Assembly (NCBI GenBank): GCA_035041965.1
Contig: JAPYMA010000991.1
Span: 124,001 to 188,000, forward strand
DNA: 64,000 nucleotides
Source: Anisakis pegreffii
Taxonomy: Eukaryota; Nematoda; Chromadorea; Rhabditida; Anisakidae
Reading direction: 5' to 3'
In this document: positions 1 to 14,400 of the stretch, one piece after another
Numbering within the stretch: position 1 is the first letter of the stretch
Layout of the letters: the number at the start of each line of letters is the position of its first letter
The notes under the pieces: model-generated
The model's database searches: none
The model's input: only the letters and a program-made list of their open reading frames with translations
Told to the model about the DNA's origin: nothing
Made by a program: the position numbers and the translations under genes

Positions 1-3000
1 ATTATTAGGCAAAATATCCATTAAAAGATCGTCCGTCAAGCAATGTGTCTTTAGACAAACTGTCGTAAGGCGAAAGGCGTTCTTACGTAAATTGTCCGCT
101 CACGGATTTAGTCCCCCAAGTTATGCGGCAAACTAAGGACACTGTTAGCAATGCTAAAACTTCAAAAAAATTCCCAGTTTGCGTCACTCTTCTTAGTTTA
201 GTTTGTTGTTGAAGTGTAAGTATGCAAATGTACATCTTCACTATGCAATTAACTTAACTACGATCCCAATGCCCGATTAATCAGGTGATTTATTTATTCA
301 CCAAATCCAACTCATTAAGAGTTTATGCTTCTCTGCTATCATCAATGTATTTTCCCCTGTGTTTTCGGGCTCCTTCTTTTCCCGGAAATCATTTGACAAT
401 ATGGAAGAGTAGCTGAAAACCTCCGATTAATGATGTGAATCTAACGTCTTTTCACTTTCTTATTCGTGATTTTTTGATGAATTACGTATTATTTGCGATT
501 ATCTGCAAAAATCTCGTGAGTGTTATCTGATGCTTGAGAGAATTTATTTTTGAATATTGTTTCGATTGAACAATCAGGTCGACTGATAGTAAAATGAAAA
601 TCGAATCATAGTTTGTCTCACATTAAGTTACTTTTTTCCAGGCATTAATATTAAGTTACTTTTTTCCAAGTTGCTCTATCATCTACAGTTGTTTAGGAGT
701 TGTTTGATCAGCTGTAAGTAATGCTGAAAATTGGTACCTTGACTCAACAATGAGTACATAATAATCGATGCATAAGGGGATTCGAGAAATGCAATTAAAC
801 GGTGTTCTTGCAAGGAATCTTAGCGATATAGAGAGTAAAGTAAGTACCAATTAATCTGATAATTGTAAAACTACAATGGATTCACATTGGGTTTTCATGC
901 CGATATGAATTTTGCATGTCAACACACAATTAAATGAGCGAACTCATCGGGCTGTATAATCTGTGAGAACGTTTTCGAAAAAGATTTTGCGAAATCGCCC
1001 GTGAATATATCATTGAATGAGATGAACCTAAAATTGAAGCAATTACAATTACATACGAAACACGTCATTTTTTGATGTGTGATCAAGCGATATCCATATT
1101 GCTTGTAGAATTCACGAGTATTTCATTTGAGCAAAAAAACTGTTAAATTTCAACTCACACCACTTTCGATGAGCAATTATACACACTCTTCTGTATGTTT
1201 GATTTATTTATAGCGATTGATCAATTATTTATTTCCCGTTTCTTCTTCAATGTCTACTCTATCATCTTCAGCTGGATGCGAATTAGCTTTTCCGCAATTA
1301 TTTTAACCAATTCACGAAATTTATCATCTCCTTCCACTGATCAAACAAACCTTTCGACAGCATTGCATGGCGGACACTTGCAATGAATGCTTCGATTGTA
1401 GATCTTTTGCACACCTTCCAAATCGCATGATTGCACCATGCACCACTCCATTTGATTCCTTGCTTATTGCGTAGATATTCTAAAGTCAATTTTAAGTGTA
1501 CTCTCACTAAATCCGCTCCATCAAAACAACGCTGACGTCAGTAACGTATCCGAAAATCTCAACATATCGTTGCTAAATACAACGTGAAGCACGCAGCTTT
1601 TATCAACCGTCAAAGAAAACGTCACCCGTCATTTCACATTAAACTTGGCTTGAAGAGCTTCTTGAACGGTATGGATCATCAAGTTGGTGATTTGCAGTTT
1701 CTAAAGGGTATGTTCAAATGAATTTTGGCGGATTAAGCTAGAAGCTGGAGTTTGCGGAGGATTCACACTCATGGCTTCGATGTGATCTAAACGAGATGGA
1801 ACTAGGCGCATGAACATTGGTCACTGAAATGTTTCTTTTCAGTTTCAGTGGTCGCGGACGTGATTTTACTGAGAAACACAGATATCAGATCTAACAAACA
1901 TTTACTGCACATTGCAATCAGTCACGCAAAGCTAGACGTATAGATCAAAGTTTTCGCTGTAAACCACGACGCAATTCACTTTTTTCTTGAAACAGCAACA
2001 TTTTTGTTGCCAAAAAAACTCAAAGACGTCCTCAGCATAACCTTCTCTCAGATTTTTAACATTCCGTTGCGATGAATGAAATCACGAAAACAGATGACCG
2101 CGCGATTCGTTATTTGTTCTTTTTTTTCCACTGAAACAAACTAATGTTATGCATGCACATTACTTTCTCTTTTAGAGTAGATGCGATTCGTTTCAGTCAG
2201 ATACTCGTCAGCAACTCATTCATCTGAAATGACAGCCAAAAAGTAATATGAACGAATGATCATTTCCACACGTGTTTTCTGCATTTACTGAGTAACTGAA
2301 GCTCTCGGTCGTGCATCAAACGGATGCAAACGTCATTTATCATGGGATAACAAAATTGAAGTTAGATAAGGTCACCAAAGACAATGAAATGAGATGAAGA
2401 ATGCTAAACGAAAAAAATCGAAGTATTTTTTTAAGGACGTTCGATTACTGTATTATTCGTATTGAGCAAGTGATTGTGAGGATAGTTTCATTAAATCTTT
2501 GAATTCGGAAGTGAGGATGGGATTATTGCGGAAAGCATAACCAAACTCTTCAATGAACGCTGGCTGCAGTTAATCAGGTGTATTTCCATTCAGTATATGA
2601 TTAACTTGTTGAAAGGTTTTTTAAAGGTGAACACAGATTCAATTCAACGAATACAAAAGTAAATCAAACAGTAGAATTACTTGAATGGGAAGTGTAAGAG
2701 AAGACGATCATCATTTAACATAGAGTAGAAATGACATTAGAGACGGCGACCAAAGATTTACGAGTTTAAGCCAAACATCACGTTCAATTTTGTTGAGTGA
2801 TTTCATGTTGTGTTGTTGCATTCTTGCGATTCCTCTTCTGTCTATTGCAGGCCCGATCACAATCATGTGAATGTCTATGTACGCAGACTGCATTCTGCTT
2901 GCAAGCGATCGTCCAAATTGTGTACCGTAAAATGACAATCGTTGTTAAGGAATATTGATTTGGTTGTCAGATGAGAAGTATAGTAAATTTTTAGATGAGC

Positions 3001-4307
3001 TCACCAAGATGAAAAACTCTCGTGCCTTCAGAAAAGAAGAAAGGGAAACATCCAATTTGTTGACTGCAGATTATGAATGTTTCAAATTGGATGTCGATCA
3101 AAGATATGCCTAAAACCGAAATGTCTAAATGCTTGGCATTTGATAACGTCAAAGTTATGACGTCCCTGGTGTCGTTAAAATTTTATCCCGACTAGTCTGG
3201 AAATTCATATTCGTTGAATGTTGCACTGACTAATGATATAGTGAATGTGTTTCTTTGCGCGGAGTTAAGAGCTCCAGCAAGAGATTAGATAGTAGTGGGT
3301 GGAAATGAAACCAGAGAACACACTGAAAATTCTGGCGACATGTCTTTCATATGTCTCGCACACATTTCGCACATAAAATGGCTCTATCGGAGCTCAACCC
3401 TTCATTGTCGCTATGCCTTCCGCCAAAAAGAAGAAGGTCATATCACAGCTCCATAGCGTAGACATCAGATTTTGAGCGACAATATTACTCTTGTAGACAC
3501 ACATGTCTTGCGGTCAAAGCATCTTCTCAAGCGTGACTCTTATACCAGATTTTGCATGGGAATACCAAAGGTCCTCGTTTTCTACAAATGATTAAGACTA
3601 CAGTGAAGATTTCTTCTTATGCATGACATCGAGCACGATTTCTGCATCTTACAGCATTGTTAATGTTACAGTTTCTTACAACACAGTTTCAACTGAATTT
3701 TAGTGTTTTTTATATTTCTACTTTGATTTTCTTCACTTCATCCTAAATTTGATTTCAGTTTTCATAATTTACCGCATGTAAAAATCGATTGTTTCACAAG
3801 GCTCCACCCCACTGATGGGTGGAGCCAGGCCTTGATTCATAGCCATCTTCGTCAAATGCAAGCTTGAAAATCTAATTAATGAAACTCCACAATTGAGCGT
3901 TCTCAAATCCGGTGTTCTACTCAATTTCTCCTCAGATTTGTGGTATCAAATTACTTCGTTGCTCCCAGTCAAGATGCGCTAATATCGTTGCTTGCGAATG
4001 AATGCGAAAATTTGATATTTTTTGTTACGAAACGTTGAGGTGACTTGGTGGCTAAAAATAACATTCCGTTTATTATATCTACAACTCCATATTCCTGCAT
4101 ACTAACTAACTGACTACATCGGATGATAGCAACAGACAATCAATCCATAGCAAAATACACTCACAATTTTGTCTGTGTCAGTTTATTTTTGATCAAACAA
4201 ATCCACTAGATTTTCTGTGGAAAAACTTTTGTCGGAATAACAGATCATCAAAATAACTAATGATCGAAGGCCTAGCTGATGACCTACATGAAACGTAACT
4301 GAATGAA
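1..4307. other. No gene identified
   Basis: I see no exon chain with matching phases and no recognisable protein on either strand. Open frames here are short and have no family motif. The only structure noted is a 19-base direct repeat (622-640 and 650-668). The stretch is taken as intergenic, or as the far upstream region of the receptor gene. Confidence 0.5.
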
Positions 4308-4315
4308 ACCTTTGG

Positions 4316-4570
4316 GGCACTTTTTTACTTTGGGGGGTCGCACGCGAGCAAGCTCGCGCATGCCACGACTGCTGCGCATGGCTTCAGCCCAAGCGTAGTC
4401 TCAGCCTAAGCCTAAACCTGAGTTCACTTGCTAGCCTCTGCTGTAGCATCGAGCGATCTGATGCTACGCTTAGATGAGGCTGAGGTCACCTTGGACTGAG
4501 GCCATGCGCAGTAGGCGTGGCATGCGCCAGCTTACTCGCGTGCGACCCCCCCCCAAAGTAAAAAAGTGCC
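4316..4570. mobile_element. Foldback MITE with perfect 8-bp target duplication
   Basis: A 255-bp element whose ends are long imperfect inverted repeats. The left end starts GGCACTTTTTTACTTTGGGG and the right end is its reverse complement, with a longer C run. The pairing continues inward through the GC-rich stretch (CGCACGCGAG, CGCATGCCACG, GCGCATGGC) and then, more loosely, to a central hairpin with arms GTAGCATC (4443) and GATGCTAC (4461). It is flanked by a perfect 8-bp repeat ACCTTTGG (4308-4315 and 4571-4578). An 8-bp target duplication fits hAT, P or Merlin superfamilies. The GGCAC terminus is not the usual hAT end, so the superfamily is left open. There is no coding capacity. Confidence 0.9.
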
Positions 4571-6013
4571 ACCTTTGGTTTTATTTTGACAACGAAACTT
4601 ATCAGCGCATTCACACCTATTAGAGTTCTTGCCCATTTGCGGTGGCAAAAATCAGCTGAAGAATACGGATGTTGCGTCTTTGAGGTATTCAGTTAAGCAT
4701 TCTTGTGCGGACTCGCATAATTTGTAGCTGCTTCTTCATGAATAAGGTCTAGTTGACTACGCGAAAATATTTGCAGCGTCATCGATCATCGTCATCGGGC
4801 ATTGGCTGACTCGTGGCAAATTACATTCCCAAGGATTTATAATTGAAAATTAGAAAAAAATTAAAAGCCACAGGGTATTTGGATAATGTTTGGTAGCGTT
4901 TCGATGATGTCAAAGGATAGCTACATCATAGGTATGAGGGATTTGGAGCACACACATATTTTATGATTAGCACACTAATAATAGGTTGTTTGCGAACAGT
5001 TCAAATTTGCTTTTCAGCGAGATTCGTAATTTTAGGTTACGAGCCATCAATCATTTGGATTCATCAAAGCAAGGCACTTTTTTTTCGGGTGGCGAAAAAT
5101 TTTAAAACTAAAAAATAGCCGCAAATTAGTTGCTACAAACTGATGCTTTATTGTACGTTGTAGTCAGTTTGTTGCTGATTGTTTACAGGTATGCAGTAGA
5201 GCCCTAATTACTCGGGATAGACTACCAAAATTTTCGTCAGTTTTCTGTCAATCAAAGGAAATATGCTCACGCAAACGCGAACGTTCTTTTCGTAATGATA
5301 ATGCAAGTAAGCGTGTTAAACGATCATCTAATGCTCGTCATGTTCATCGGATTCTTTTGAATACCCAAGCCTATGCCATGCACTACAAATCCCATGTAAA
5401 AAATTTCATCTCTTGAGTAGAAAGAAATCCGTTTTTGGAGAGCTGCAAAGAGTGAAAACTCCGTGAACACGTTGTTACATTGTTTTCATTTTGAATGCGA
5501 AAGTCGTTTTGGAGGCGATCACTGTAGCAGCAGAAAGTTTTTTCTTACAATTAGTAAGAATTTCGCTAGTTTTTCGTTTGCACCATTCGTTTGCACCATT
5601 TGACATCCATCTAATCGCAGTTTTCATCTAAAGATAATTATTCGTTTAAATTCGTTTAATCATCCATTTAAAAAAAAACTTAATCTCATGTTGCACATGC
5701 ATCTGTCACAATTGTTAATTGCTCAAATTTTCCTCAACGATCTTCTTACACTCTCTCAATATTCATACGATTATTTCACTGTCAATCAAGCCGTCTCTAT
5801 TGAGTCATGATAACCTACAGAATTCGTTCGATTGCAACAAATTTTAAAGTTTAAATTGCTCCGCCTGTTTTATGCCTTTCAGCTCTCCAAATTCCATTCA
5901 TTTAATGAATTCAACAACTCTACAGTCTGTGCTCGTTAACACTCATGGACTGATAACAGAAAAAGCTCGCTCTTAACTGATTGAAAAGCCAAAAAGAACC
6001 CAGTTGTATAATA

Positions 6014-6175
6014 CAGTGTGGTACCAGGATTGGGGAATTTCGAGGACCCTATCCTTGAATCCTCGTCCTTGTGCCGACAATTTTTCAGCCGGCAGCATTT
6101 TCGGGGTTTCCGACTGGAAACTTTCGTCCCCGATTTTCTCCGTCGCTGACTTTTGTCCATCCCTGCACCACACTA
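6014..6175. mobile_element. hAT-type MITE
   Basis: A 162-bp GC-richer island. The left end is CAGTGTGGTACCAGGATTGG; the reverse complement of the right end is TAGTGTGGTGCAGGGATGG, so terminal inverted repeats are about 20 bp. The flanks are GTATAATA (6006-6013) and GTATGATA (6176-6183), an 8-bp target duplication with one change. The [C/T]AGTGTGG terminus with an 8-bp duplication is typical of the hAT superfamily. The open frames across it are by-products of its composition. Confidence 0.85.
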
Positions 6176-6183
6176 GTATGATA

Positions 6184-8443
6184 GAATTGCTTGGAAAGGT
6201 TCCTTGAGAGCAAAACATCTTCAAACGACACATTGAAAATGGGTATCCACTGATCCGTAATAACTCATGTTTATACTTACGTGCTAAGTTATCTCGAGCG
6301 TCTGCATATCTTACAATTAGGTTCTCAAATTCACAATGTCAAGTCTTGTTGCTTCCCACCAAACAATTTCGTCTGTAATTATTCAAATCATGTCATTCTC
6401 AGGATCAGATTACTTTATTTATGCAGACATTTAACGTCGGTGCATTTGCAGCTACCTTCCTTTCAAAATGCATCGAAATTCATTTCTGCTGTTTCTTCGA
6501 AAGATCAAAACATTTTCTTCCATCACCTCCGTGAATGTCAGTAGATGCATGCAATTATTTTGCCATGCCATTTTGTGTCTGAGCATTAGTTCGTAGCTAA
6601 TTGAGATGAGAGCAACGACGAAAGCCACATGGGAGTTGTAATCGCCTCAGGATCTTGTCTCGTTTGCGACAATCTTGAAATAAGTCGTCAAAAACCGTGT
6701 ACAGTTGTATTGCATGCATCGCGTCTATGACATCTTGTCTTCATCAATGACGTGTATGTATCGTGTCGTTCACGAACAGTCGCAAGAGAGCAACTTGATC
6801 GCTGCACCATTGAGATATGCCGTTTCATTGCATTCTTACCATTCTGCACCGAAGCAATTTAAATTAATCGTTGCTGCTAGGTGCAAACGTTTCGGAAATG
6901 CACCCTTCACATTCAGAGTTTATTTATAACGATGTTATTCACTTGAAAAACCGATTGCACCCACTCATTGGATACTTTGAGGCAGCTATTGACGACCACT
7001 TGAAAGCACTTAAACTCATTTCGGAACGGCTCTCTGATTATTCACTAATCATGCGAATTAAACTAGAATGTGGAATGCAGGTGACATGTTTGATCGAGAA
7101 AATTTTTTGTTGTTACGAATAGAATGCAACTCGATCCGTTTTTGTGCAACGGTAATGAAATGTGAAATTCTCAATAGCCCACGTAATTGCGTCCAACTGT
7201 TCCGTTGAATTACACTTCATTTCAATTGCCAATGCAGTCCCGTTGGATTGAACTTCATTCATTGGATTTTGAGAATGATATGAAAAAACTTCATCATTTA
7301 TAATGATACTGCGTTGCTCAGTTGGGTACATTTAGGCGAATTCGCAAATAACTTTTGTAGTGACATGTTTCATTGGTTCAGCTCATTATGGTTGTTTATT
7401 GAGGCGTGGATGAGAATGCATGCGCAAATTCATTTATTCTAGAAAATAATTTCTTTGTTTCGTCGAATTCATAGTTATGTAATTGAATGGCTGTCGCTGA
7501 AAGATTCGAGATGCACGACCGAACGGCCGAGTGAACAAAACGAAATGCTAAACAACGTGAATTGCTGGTTGAACATTAATCATTCAGCTTAAAAAGAAAG
7601 CATCCCTCAATTTTATTCGAGGAACATGATGAACTTTATAGATATCAACAACATTCGGTTTTGTTGCAGCTGTCTATAGCTTGACAGGGAAAAGATTGAT
7701 ATGTTTATATAAGGATCGAATGAAAATATTTACTCGACAAGATGATCTATTTCATTAAAGCACTCTTCAGTTCGTTCCAGGAACTAGAGATTTTACTAAG
7801 TCTTACATGACGAAAGCTGTTCCACTGATATCAGTTAGATGGTTTCAAAGTAATTAAATTCTATGAAATGATCCATACTTTACGTCGATAAGGCTATGAA
7901 GCAGGGTCTCAAATATGCGATCCGTTGCTATGTTTATAAACTTTTTTTTGACGTTTGTCAAGCATTTGTTCGCTAATGAACGCTTGTAGGTGAATAGTTT
8001 TGGCTAAACCATAATGAGCTCTAATCCTTATTTCAATGTAGCAACGAGAAGTTCAAGAGTAAATCAACTGTAAATAACGTATTTGAATGTCATAGGGCAT
8101 CAGCATATGCTACGTTACCTATTCTGATGAGCGTTATGTTAAAGAACGTTAACGATTCTGATGAGCGTTATTTTAAAGATTTTAGGAGTAAAAACCTTAA
8201 AGGTTACATATGTTCCATCGGCATTCTCAATTCTTTAGTTTGCTGTTTGCGCTTTCTATTGAAATGTTCACGGCTATCGTATACCTCTTGCATTTTCTGT
8301 TTCTGTCGATCGAGCACTAATTTTTCCGTCGATAAATAATTATTGAACGTGAGCGAATGGCGATATTTGATCGCTTCTGTTATCTTCAATGTATTCACTG
8401 ATTGAATATGAGACAGACATTTCAGTGAAGAAGACAGCGAAGG
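6184..8443. other. Upstream region of the GPCR gene, no gene seen
   Basis: No convincing exon chain. It contains a 24-bp direct repeat with one mismatch (8121-8144 and 8155-8178, period 34). Promoter elements for the downstream receptor gene probably lie here but none is clear enough to call. Confidence 0.4.
8414..8425 (+). promoter_or_regulatory. Candidate trans-splice acceptor of GPCR mRNA
   Basis: ACATTTCAG ends at 8425, only 18 bases before the GPCR start codon at 8444, and no upstream coding exon is evident. In nematodes such a site directly 5' of a start codon is commonly used for spliced-leader addition. A 5' UTR intron acceptor is the alternative. Confidence 0.35.
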
Positions 8444-11400
8444 ATGGAAGGGTCACCTGTTTATACACGAGTTATAATCACCAGTGTCTTTGTTGCGACG
8501 TTTGCTTTAGGTCTGATCGGTAATCTGAGCGTGTTGTTCTTCCTGCTGAAGTTGAGGTGAGTGAGTTGTTCGGATAGTTGCGAAAACGCACTAAATGATC
8601 GATACTTCTAACTGCCGTTTTGTCTTAAGTCTCCTTCTGCTGCTATACGGAACGTACCGTTGCCGTTTTCTGCGTGTAGCTCATCTTCAGTTGGATCAGT
8701 CTTGTTCATAGATCCGATAGAAACATTTTTACCGATTGCAGCTTCGTGGGGAGATTCTTTGATTGGTACGAATACATAAATGAGCTAATAATTGACATAA
8801 AATATCAGAAAGCATCTTTTACTAAATGCGATACGTTGTTATGATCGTATTTCATCAAGAATGTCCACTCATATCAAAACGGAATACGAAAATATTCAAA
8901 AAATTTAAATCAAGACTATCACGTATCAAAAAAATGTCAAAAATTCATCAATATCAAAAAATATCAACTCTCAAATATCGAAAATTTCAAAATCATTAAT
9001 TGTTATTTCTGCAATCACATCAAAAAAAATCCGTAATTTCTACATTTTAGGTTCTTCTCAAAAAGTGTGCATGCATGCTCCCAGAATTCAGTTGCGCAGC
9101 GTTCCATGCTCTATATCCTCATACTTGCTATGGCCGACTTGTTGGTTCTTCTGACCATACCATTTTCATTGGCGTTCATTTTGGAAGTTCACTGGCAGTT
9201 TGGTGCTGTCGTGAGTTGTTTTAATTCTTATTTCTAAAAATTGAAAAAAAAAGAAATCATGTCAGCGAAAATCACATTCAATGTCTACGAGCTAAGCCAT
9301 GAATTACTGCAATCATGTGAGGATTGCATTCGGAAATGATCGGGTGTGCCGAGTAGGTGTACATTCGGAAGCGATTAATATTATGCAGTACGAGTTCCAG
9401 TTCGATCTGATTTCGTAATTAGCATTGGGAAGATCTCGCACACTCTCCTCTTCGCTCTAGGTCAATATGAAAAACTCAGTTTGTGCCATCCGTCAATGAT
9501 GTATTTTGTGCTTTGTACCAATCGATGAGTGAACGGATTTTAATTGAGGACGAAAAACGTTTCACAGTTGAGGATACAAGAGAACTGATGCACTGATCGT
9601 TCCTCATGAAAGCTTGATGCTCTCATAATTTTCAAGCGTTAGAATTCCTTATTTTCAGAAATTTAACAGTGTTTCACCCATTCAGTTGCACCACAATATT
9701 GAGCAGTGCATTTTGCTATTCAGGGAGAAATAGACATCATTTGCAGTCTTCAACATGCTCACAACACGATTATTAGTATCAATAATTGATGAAAATATTC
9801 CTGTCGCATTCAGATACTTTTTTATAGCTTCCCTGAGGCGAACATTTTAAATAATCTGTTGATTTGGAGAGGGTTAACCGATTCAAGAAACAGATACGTG
9901 TATAGAAACAGATAAGCACTTCGGAACAGATATGCATTCAGATTGCTTCAAAATATCATCAGGGCAAGCTGAAAAATCTGAAAATAACGTTGAGCTCAAT
10001 AACTTCTGTCATATCCTATTCATTCAGAATGCGAACTTAAGTAAGGATTTAAGGCGAATCAAAATGCTCACTGATGCATCTCAATTAGTGATGGTTTTAT
10101 TCCAGTCAAACTGCGCCATTCCTGTTCCGTTCCAAGAAATTGTACAGAATGGTTCCAAAAAAGGACGTGATGAACAGAGCGGAAGAGAAAAAGTGAAGGA
10201 TGGAAGAAAATAGAATAGGGCATGCATTTCCTCAAGCATTCAACTTTTCTTACCGAGATGACTTCCGTAGTTATCCAGACAACAACCACCAAATTCGTAG
10301 TATGATATTCAGGACCGAATAATATTGATTTTCCAGACATCTTTTCGGTATAAACGAATTTTCTCACTGTTAGGAAATTCACAGATTTGTGAGTGTGAAG
10401 GAATTGAAAACATACAGTGAATACTCGGAAAAGATCCTAAGTTCTCTTTCTTATGAGGAAGTTTGATAATCGGTCGAAAATGGCTCTCAATATTTGTCAG
10501 TCACGTGCAGTGGTGTTGTATGCCAGCATTCGGACACGACTATCATTTTCGCACGTTCTTGGCCTGTGGGCAAAAATTTCTTATGTTCACCACTGTCCTC
10601 TAAATGACACAGCGCAGTTTCGATCTTTGACGTCTCAAATAAGCACGGATGTCATTACTGGGAACACCAAATTATTTGCCTCGCACACTTCATCATCAGT
10701 TCGAAGCGATTTTAAGAGAACACGTTGACTGAAAGCAAAGGCAATCATAACAGTCCAAGAACTTCATCCAAATCTGATCTTATTTGCTCGAGAGCAACTT
10801 AAAAATTCATCATTATGCATTGTCACTCCGAGAAGCAAAGTATGAGCTTGACGTATGAAAGCGAAACCAAGCTTAATGGTTGTCTTGAGACCCAAGACAA
10901 TCATTCTTCTGATTGGAAACAATGTCATTCTAAACATCTAAAAATCATAATTTACTAGACCGTCAGTATGAGCTGGCAGTCCAGCGAATGGTTTCATTCT
11001 AAAGTAATTAAATTGTCATTCTGAATATTTTGTGCAGTATCACTCAATTTCAGATTTGCCGTGTTTATAGTACGATAGACACTACCGGTAAGCTGTTCTC
11101 GGTGGTCATACTGACATGCATCAGTCTCGAGCGCTACTTCAGCGTTAAACCAAGATGGCGCACCGCGAAAGCACATCGGTTTATGGGAAGCATACCGCTA
11201 TCATTGGGCGTTATAACATGCATTGCTGTGCCCGTCATACCATGGACTGTTTATACGGATTCTTACGAATTCTCTTGGCAGGTAAATTGCTTCAGAATAC
11301 CTATTCACCGCGGCATTTATAATGCACGATTGTTTAGTTAATGTTCATATGTACCTTTCACGAGCAATTAAGCAACGATACGCTAGTGACGATTGCATGA

Positions 11401-14400
11401 AATCTCATGCAGCAATTTTCCAATGAAAACATTCGGCTGAAATTCTCGGCGAATTATTTATCATTTCTACACCATTCATTCAGGAACCTTTCTTGATATT
11501 TTGTTGAAGACTTCTAGTAATGTTTCTGTTTCATACTTCTGATCTATTCCGCCCTTCCATTGTTCTGTTCTTCGCGTCGCTTTCGTTAGACAAATTCTAG
11601 AATTAGACAAATTCATTAGAATCACTTTAGACAAATTCTAAACGTCTTCAATGAAAACTTTCAGTTGCTTAGGGAAAAGATGCAGTGTAGTGCTGGGATC
11701 CGACCGATATTCGGTAGGAGAATTCCGAGAAATTCGGTCGGAATTCCGACGGTCAGATCTCAACCGACCGAAATTTCGCTCGAAGTGCAATAAATTGATT
11801 TGGGAGGGCGATTCATTGACTCTGTTAGCGATGAAGTTTAAGTTCATAGCGCCAAAACCATTCGATCTAGAACTAGAAAATGAACGAATGAAGCGCAGTG
11901 GAGCAATTAATTAGTAGGATATTTAGGAATGAATGAATTTGTTTTGTAAGTGCATCACCAACAGCAAAAACCCAACAATCCGAAAAAGACTCATTAAACA
12001 ATGTAAAGCGTCTGTCAAAGCATCTCAATTAATCACTCAATTACGTATCATTAGAGTATTTATTGAAGAATTTTGCTTCGTAAAGCTAATGAGTACACCT
12101 GGTCATTCAGTTATTCTTACTCTTGAAAACATGTTCACTAGTCTACTATCAAAAAGATATTGTGGACTAGAAGGAAGAAAAGCGTCGCCATCTCCCAGCA
12201 ACGGATGATTTTCAGCGTTAAAAAAAGTTGATGTCGCTGTTATTGAGAATTTTCAAAGGGAAAATCCGACTTAAGAAATTTAATTGCTCCAAGCATTCAA
12301 TCTAGTACTCATTGGTACTTCAAGAACAAGTGCTTTTAGATCCAGGTTTTCACACTTCCTACAATGAGCACTGACAAATGGCGTGTTCATAATGATCATT
12401 TCGGTGATACTGCCATAATGGAAGCGGTATAGCAATCAATAAGGAACATTGCAACTCTCATTCATTTCAGTTGAAAATGCCTCAAATATTATGAAAAATT
12501 AATTTTTTTCAAAAATTTTTCGAATTCAGACCGAATCTGGCAAAAATACAACGGCAACAACATGTGTGAATACAATGCCTGATGGATTATTTCTACTTTT
12601 CGTTAGCTATTTGGTGACATGCGGTTTCATATGCCCATTGTTTGTGATGAGTGTGTGCTATTACCTATTGGTACGACAAGTGAAAAGACGTATCCAAGGA
12701 AGACTCGTCAGCGGAGGTCTTTAATAAACATTTTTTTAAAATTTTCCATGGATTTTGAAATAGATTATTTCAAGAAGTGCTTTTTTTTCGTTAAATTCTT
12801 CGATCAGCAAACGTGACATATGATGAATTCAGTTGATTTGTAATGTTCACTGAGAATTATGAAAGAATATTGCCATTCAAAGGAGAAAAATAATGAACGA
12901 TCGTCGATCATGCCAAGAAAACAACTTCCACTTTTCCCTACTGCTTGTCTATTCATTAATCTTATCCGCCTATAAATTTTAGCCGTTTGGCCACTTGAAA
13001 GATCGATAATTCAGCTTATCGAAACGATGTGCTCACATGAAAGCAAGGGCGAGAAAAAACCTATCATTCTAAAACAATCCTAAAAACCCATCCTTCCCTA
13101 GAAAGACTCTCCATGCATCTTATCTTCAGCAACATTTAATGAATGATAATAATAATATTTATTCGCATGTCAATATGTATAACATAGTTCAGTACAAAAT
13201 ATAACTGTGTGACGAATATAGTGCCCCAACTATTGCTGGCGAGGAAAAAAACAGGCAGAAGAGAATAACAATTTAAATACATTGTCATACAATGGCAGTG
13301 AAATCATGTCAGCGAATCAGAGTATAATGCCGCATTTGTAACGTATCATAGTCCAACATGACATTTTTCGCATAATAGAAATGAGAAGTCATGTACATGG
13401 CGACGGCATATCTTATATACTGCAAGAGCAAAGAACAAAGGAATGAAATCCATCAACATTTTTCAATTTGCTCATGTTAATTGCTTATCAGGATTTTATC
13501 AGAGACGTAAACTCGATTTCATCGGGTGGAATAGGTCGGAGTTTGCATTTAAATGCTTGAAGCGTTTTGGAAGAGGCAATATTTTGGGTAGTAGGTTCGA
13601 GGCTGTAATGACTCTGCGTGCGAAGGAGAATTTTGCACTGTTTAGTTTGCAGCGTTTGACAGCGAGCTTAGAGGCATTATTATAGCGGGTTCGTTCGGTG
13701 CTTGAGGAATATTCGAAGATTTCATTCATTGGGAGATCGACCTAATGTTGAATGATGTTGTAGGCCATACAAAGATCAGTATAAAATCTTCGTAGACAAA
13801 CAAACTTTCTAATCCTAATACTGTTAGTCTCACTTGGTATTTGGGTGCATTACGAAAATCTCCACAATGTCTCTTGAAGATGTAACGGGTGTATCTTCTT
13901 TGAACATTTTCAATTATATCAACATCCTGTTTGTCCCTGTGGGGATGACAGGAGGACTAGAATGGCATCATTAATTATCATGAAAGTGCAATGAAAAATT
14001 ATCAGAATGGCATCATTAATTATCTCACTGATATATGAGCTTCAGCAGTTCATTGATTCCCTATGATGTGCAATTATTTCTTAATGCTCGCGATCGACAC
14101 TCCTAATTATGCCCTGAAAGTACGTTCGCTTGTATGGAACTCATTATTTAAATAGTTGATTAGCGAAATTTTTTTTAGTTTATTTTAGTTAAAATGAGAT
14201 TTTGATGGCAGTCGATAGTTTACCGCTGTTTCTGAATTCTTAACAACGACATCTCTCTTCACACACATTGCACTAATAATGCAACATTTAAAACGATTCA
14301 ATTGACCATTAGTTCAGATCATTAGGCGTTTAATGCGCTTGGATATTATCTGTCTAAAGGAAATAATTCCCAGAAAAATTATCTCTGCAGTAAAGATATT

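Noticed and set aside
4405..4425. GCCTAAGCCTAA resembling the TTAGGC telomere repeat
   Set aside because: Only about two units, embedded in the interior of a bounded transposon with paired neighbours; not a telomere array.
10068..10382. 104-codon open frame on the - strand in GPCR intron 2
   Set aside because: No family motif and no partner exons.
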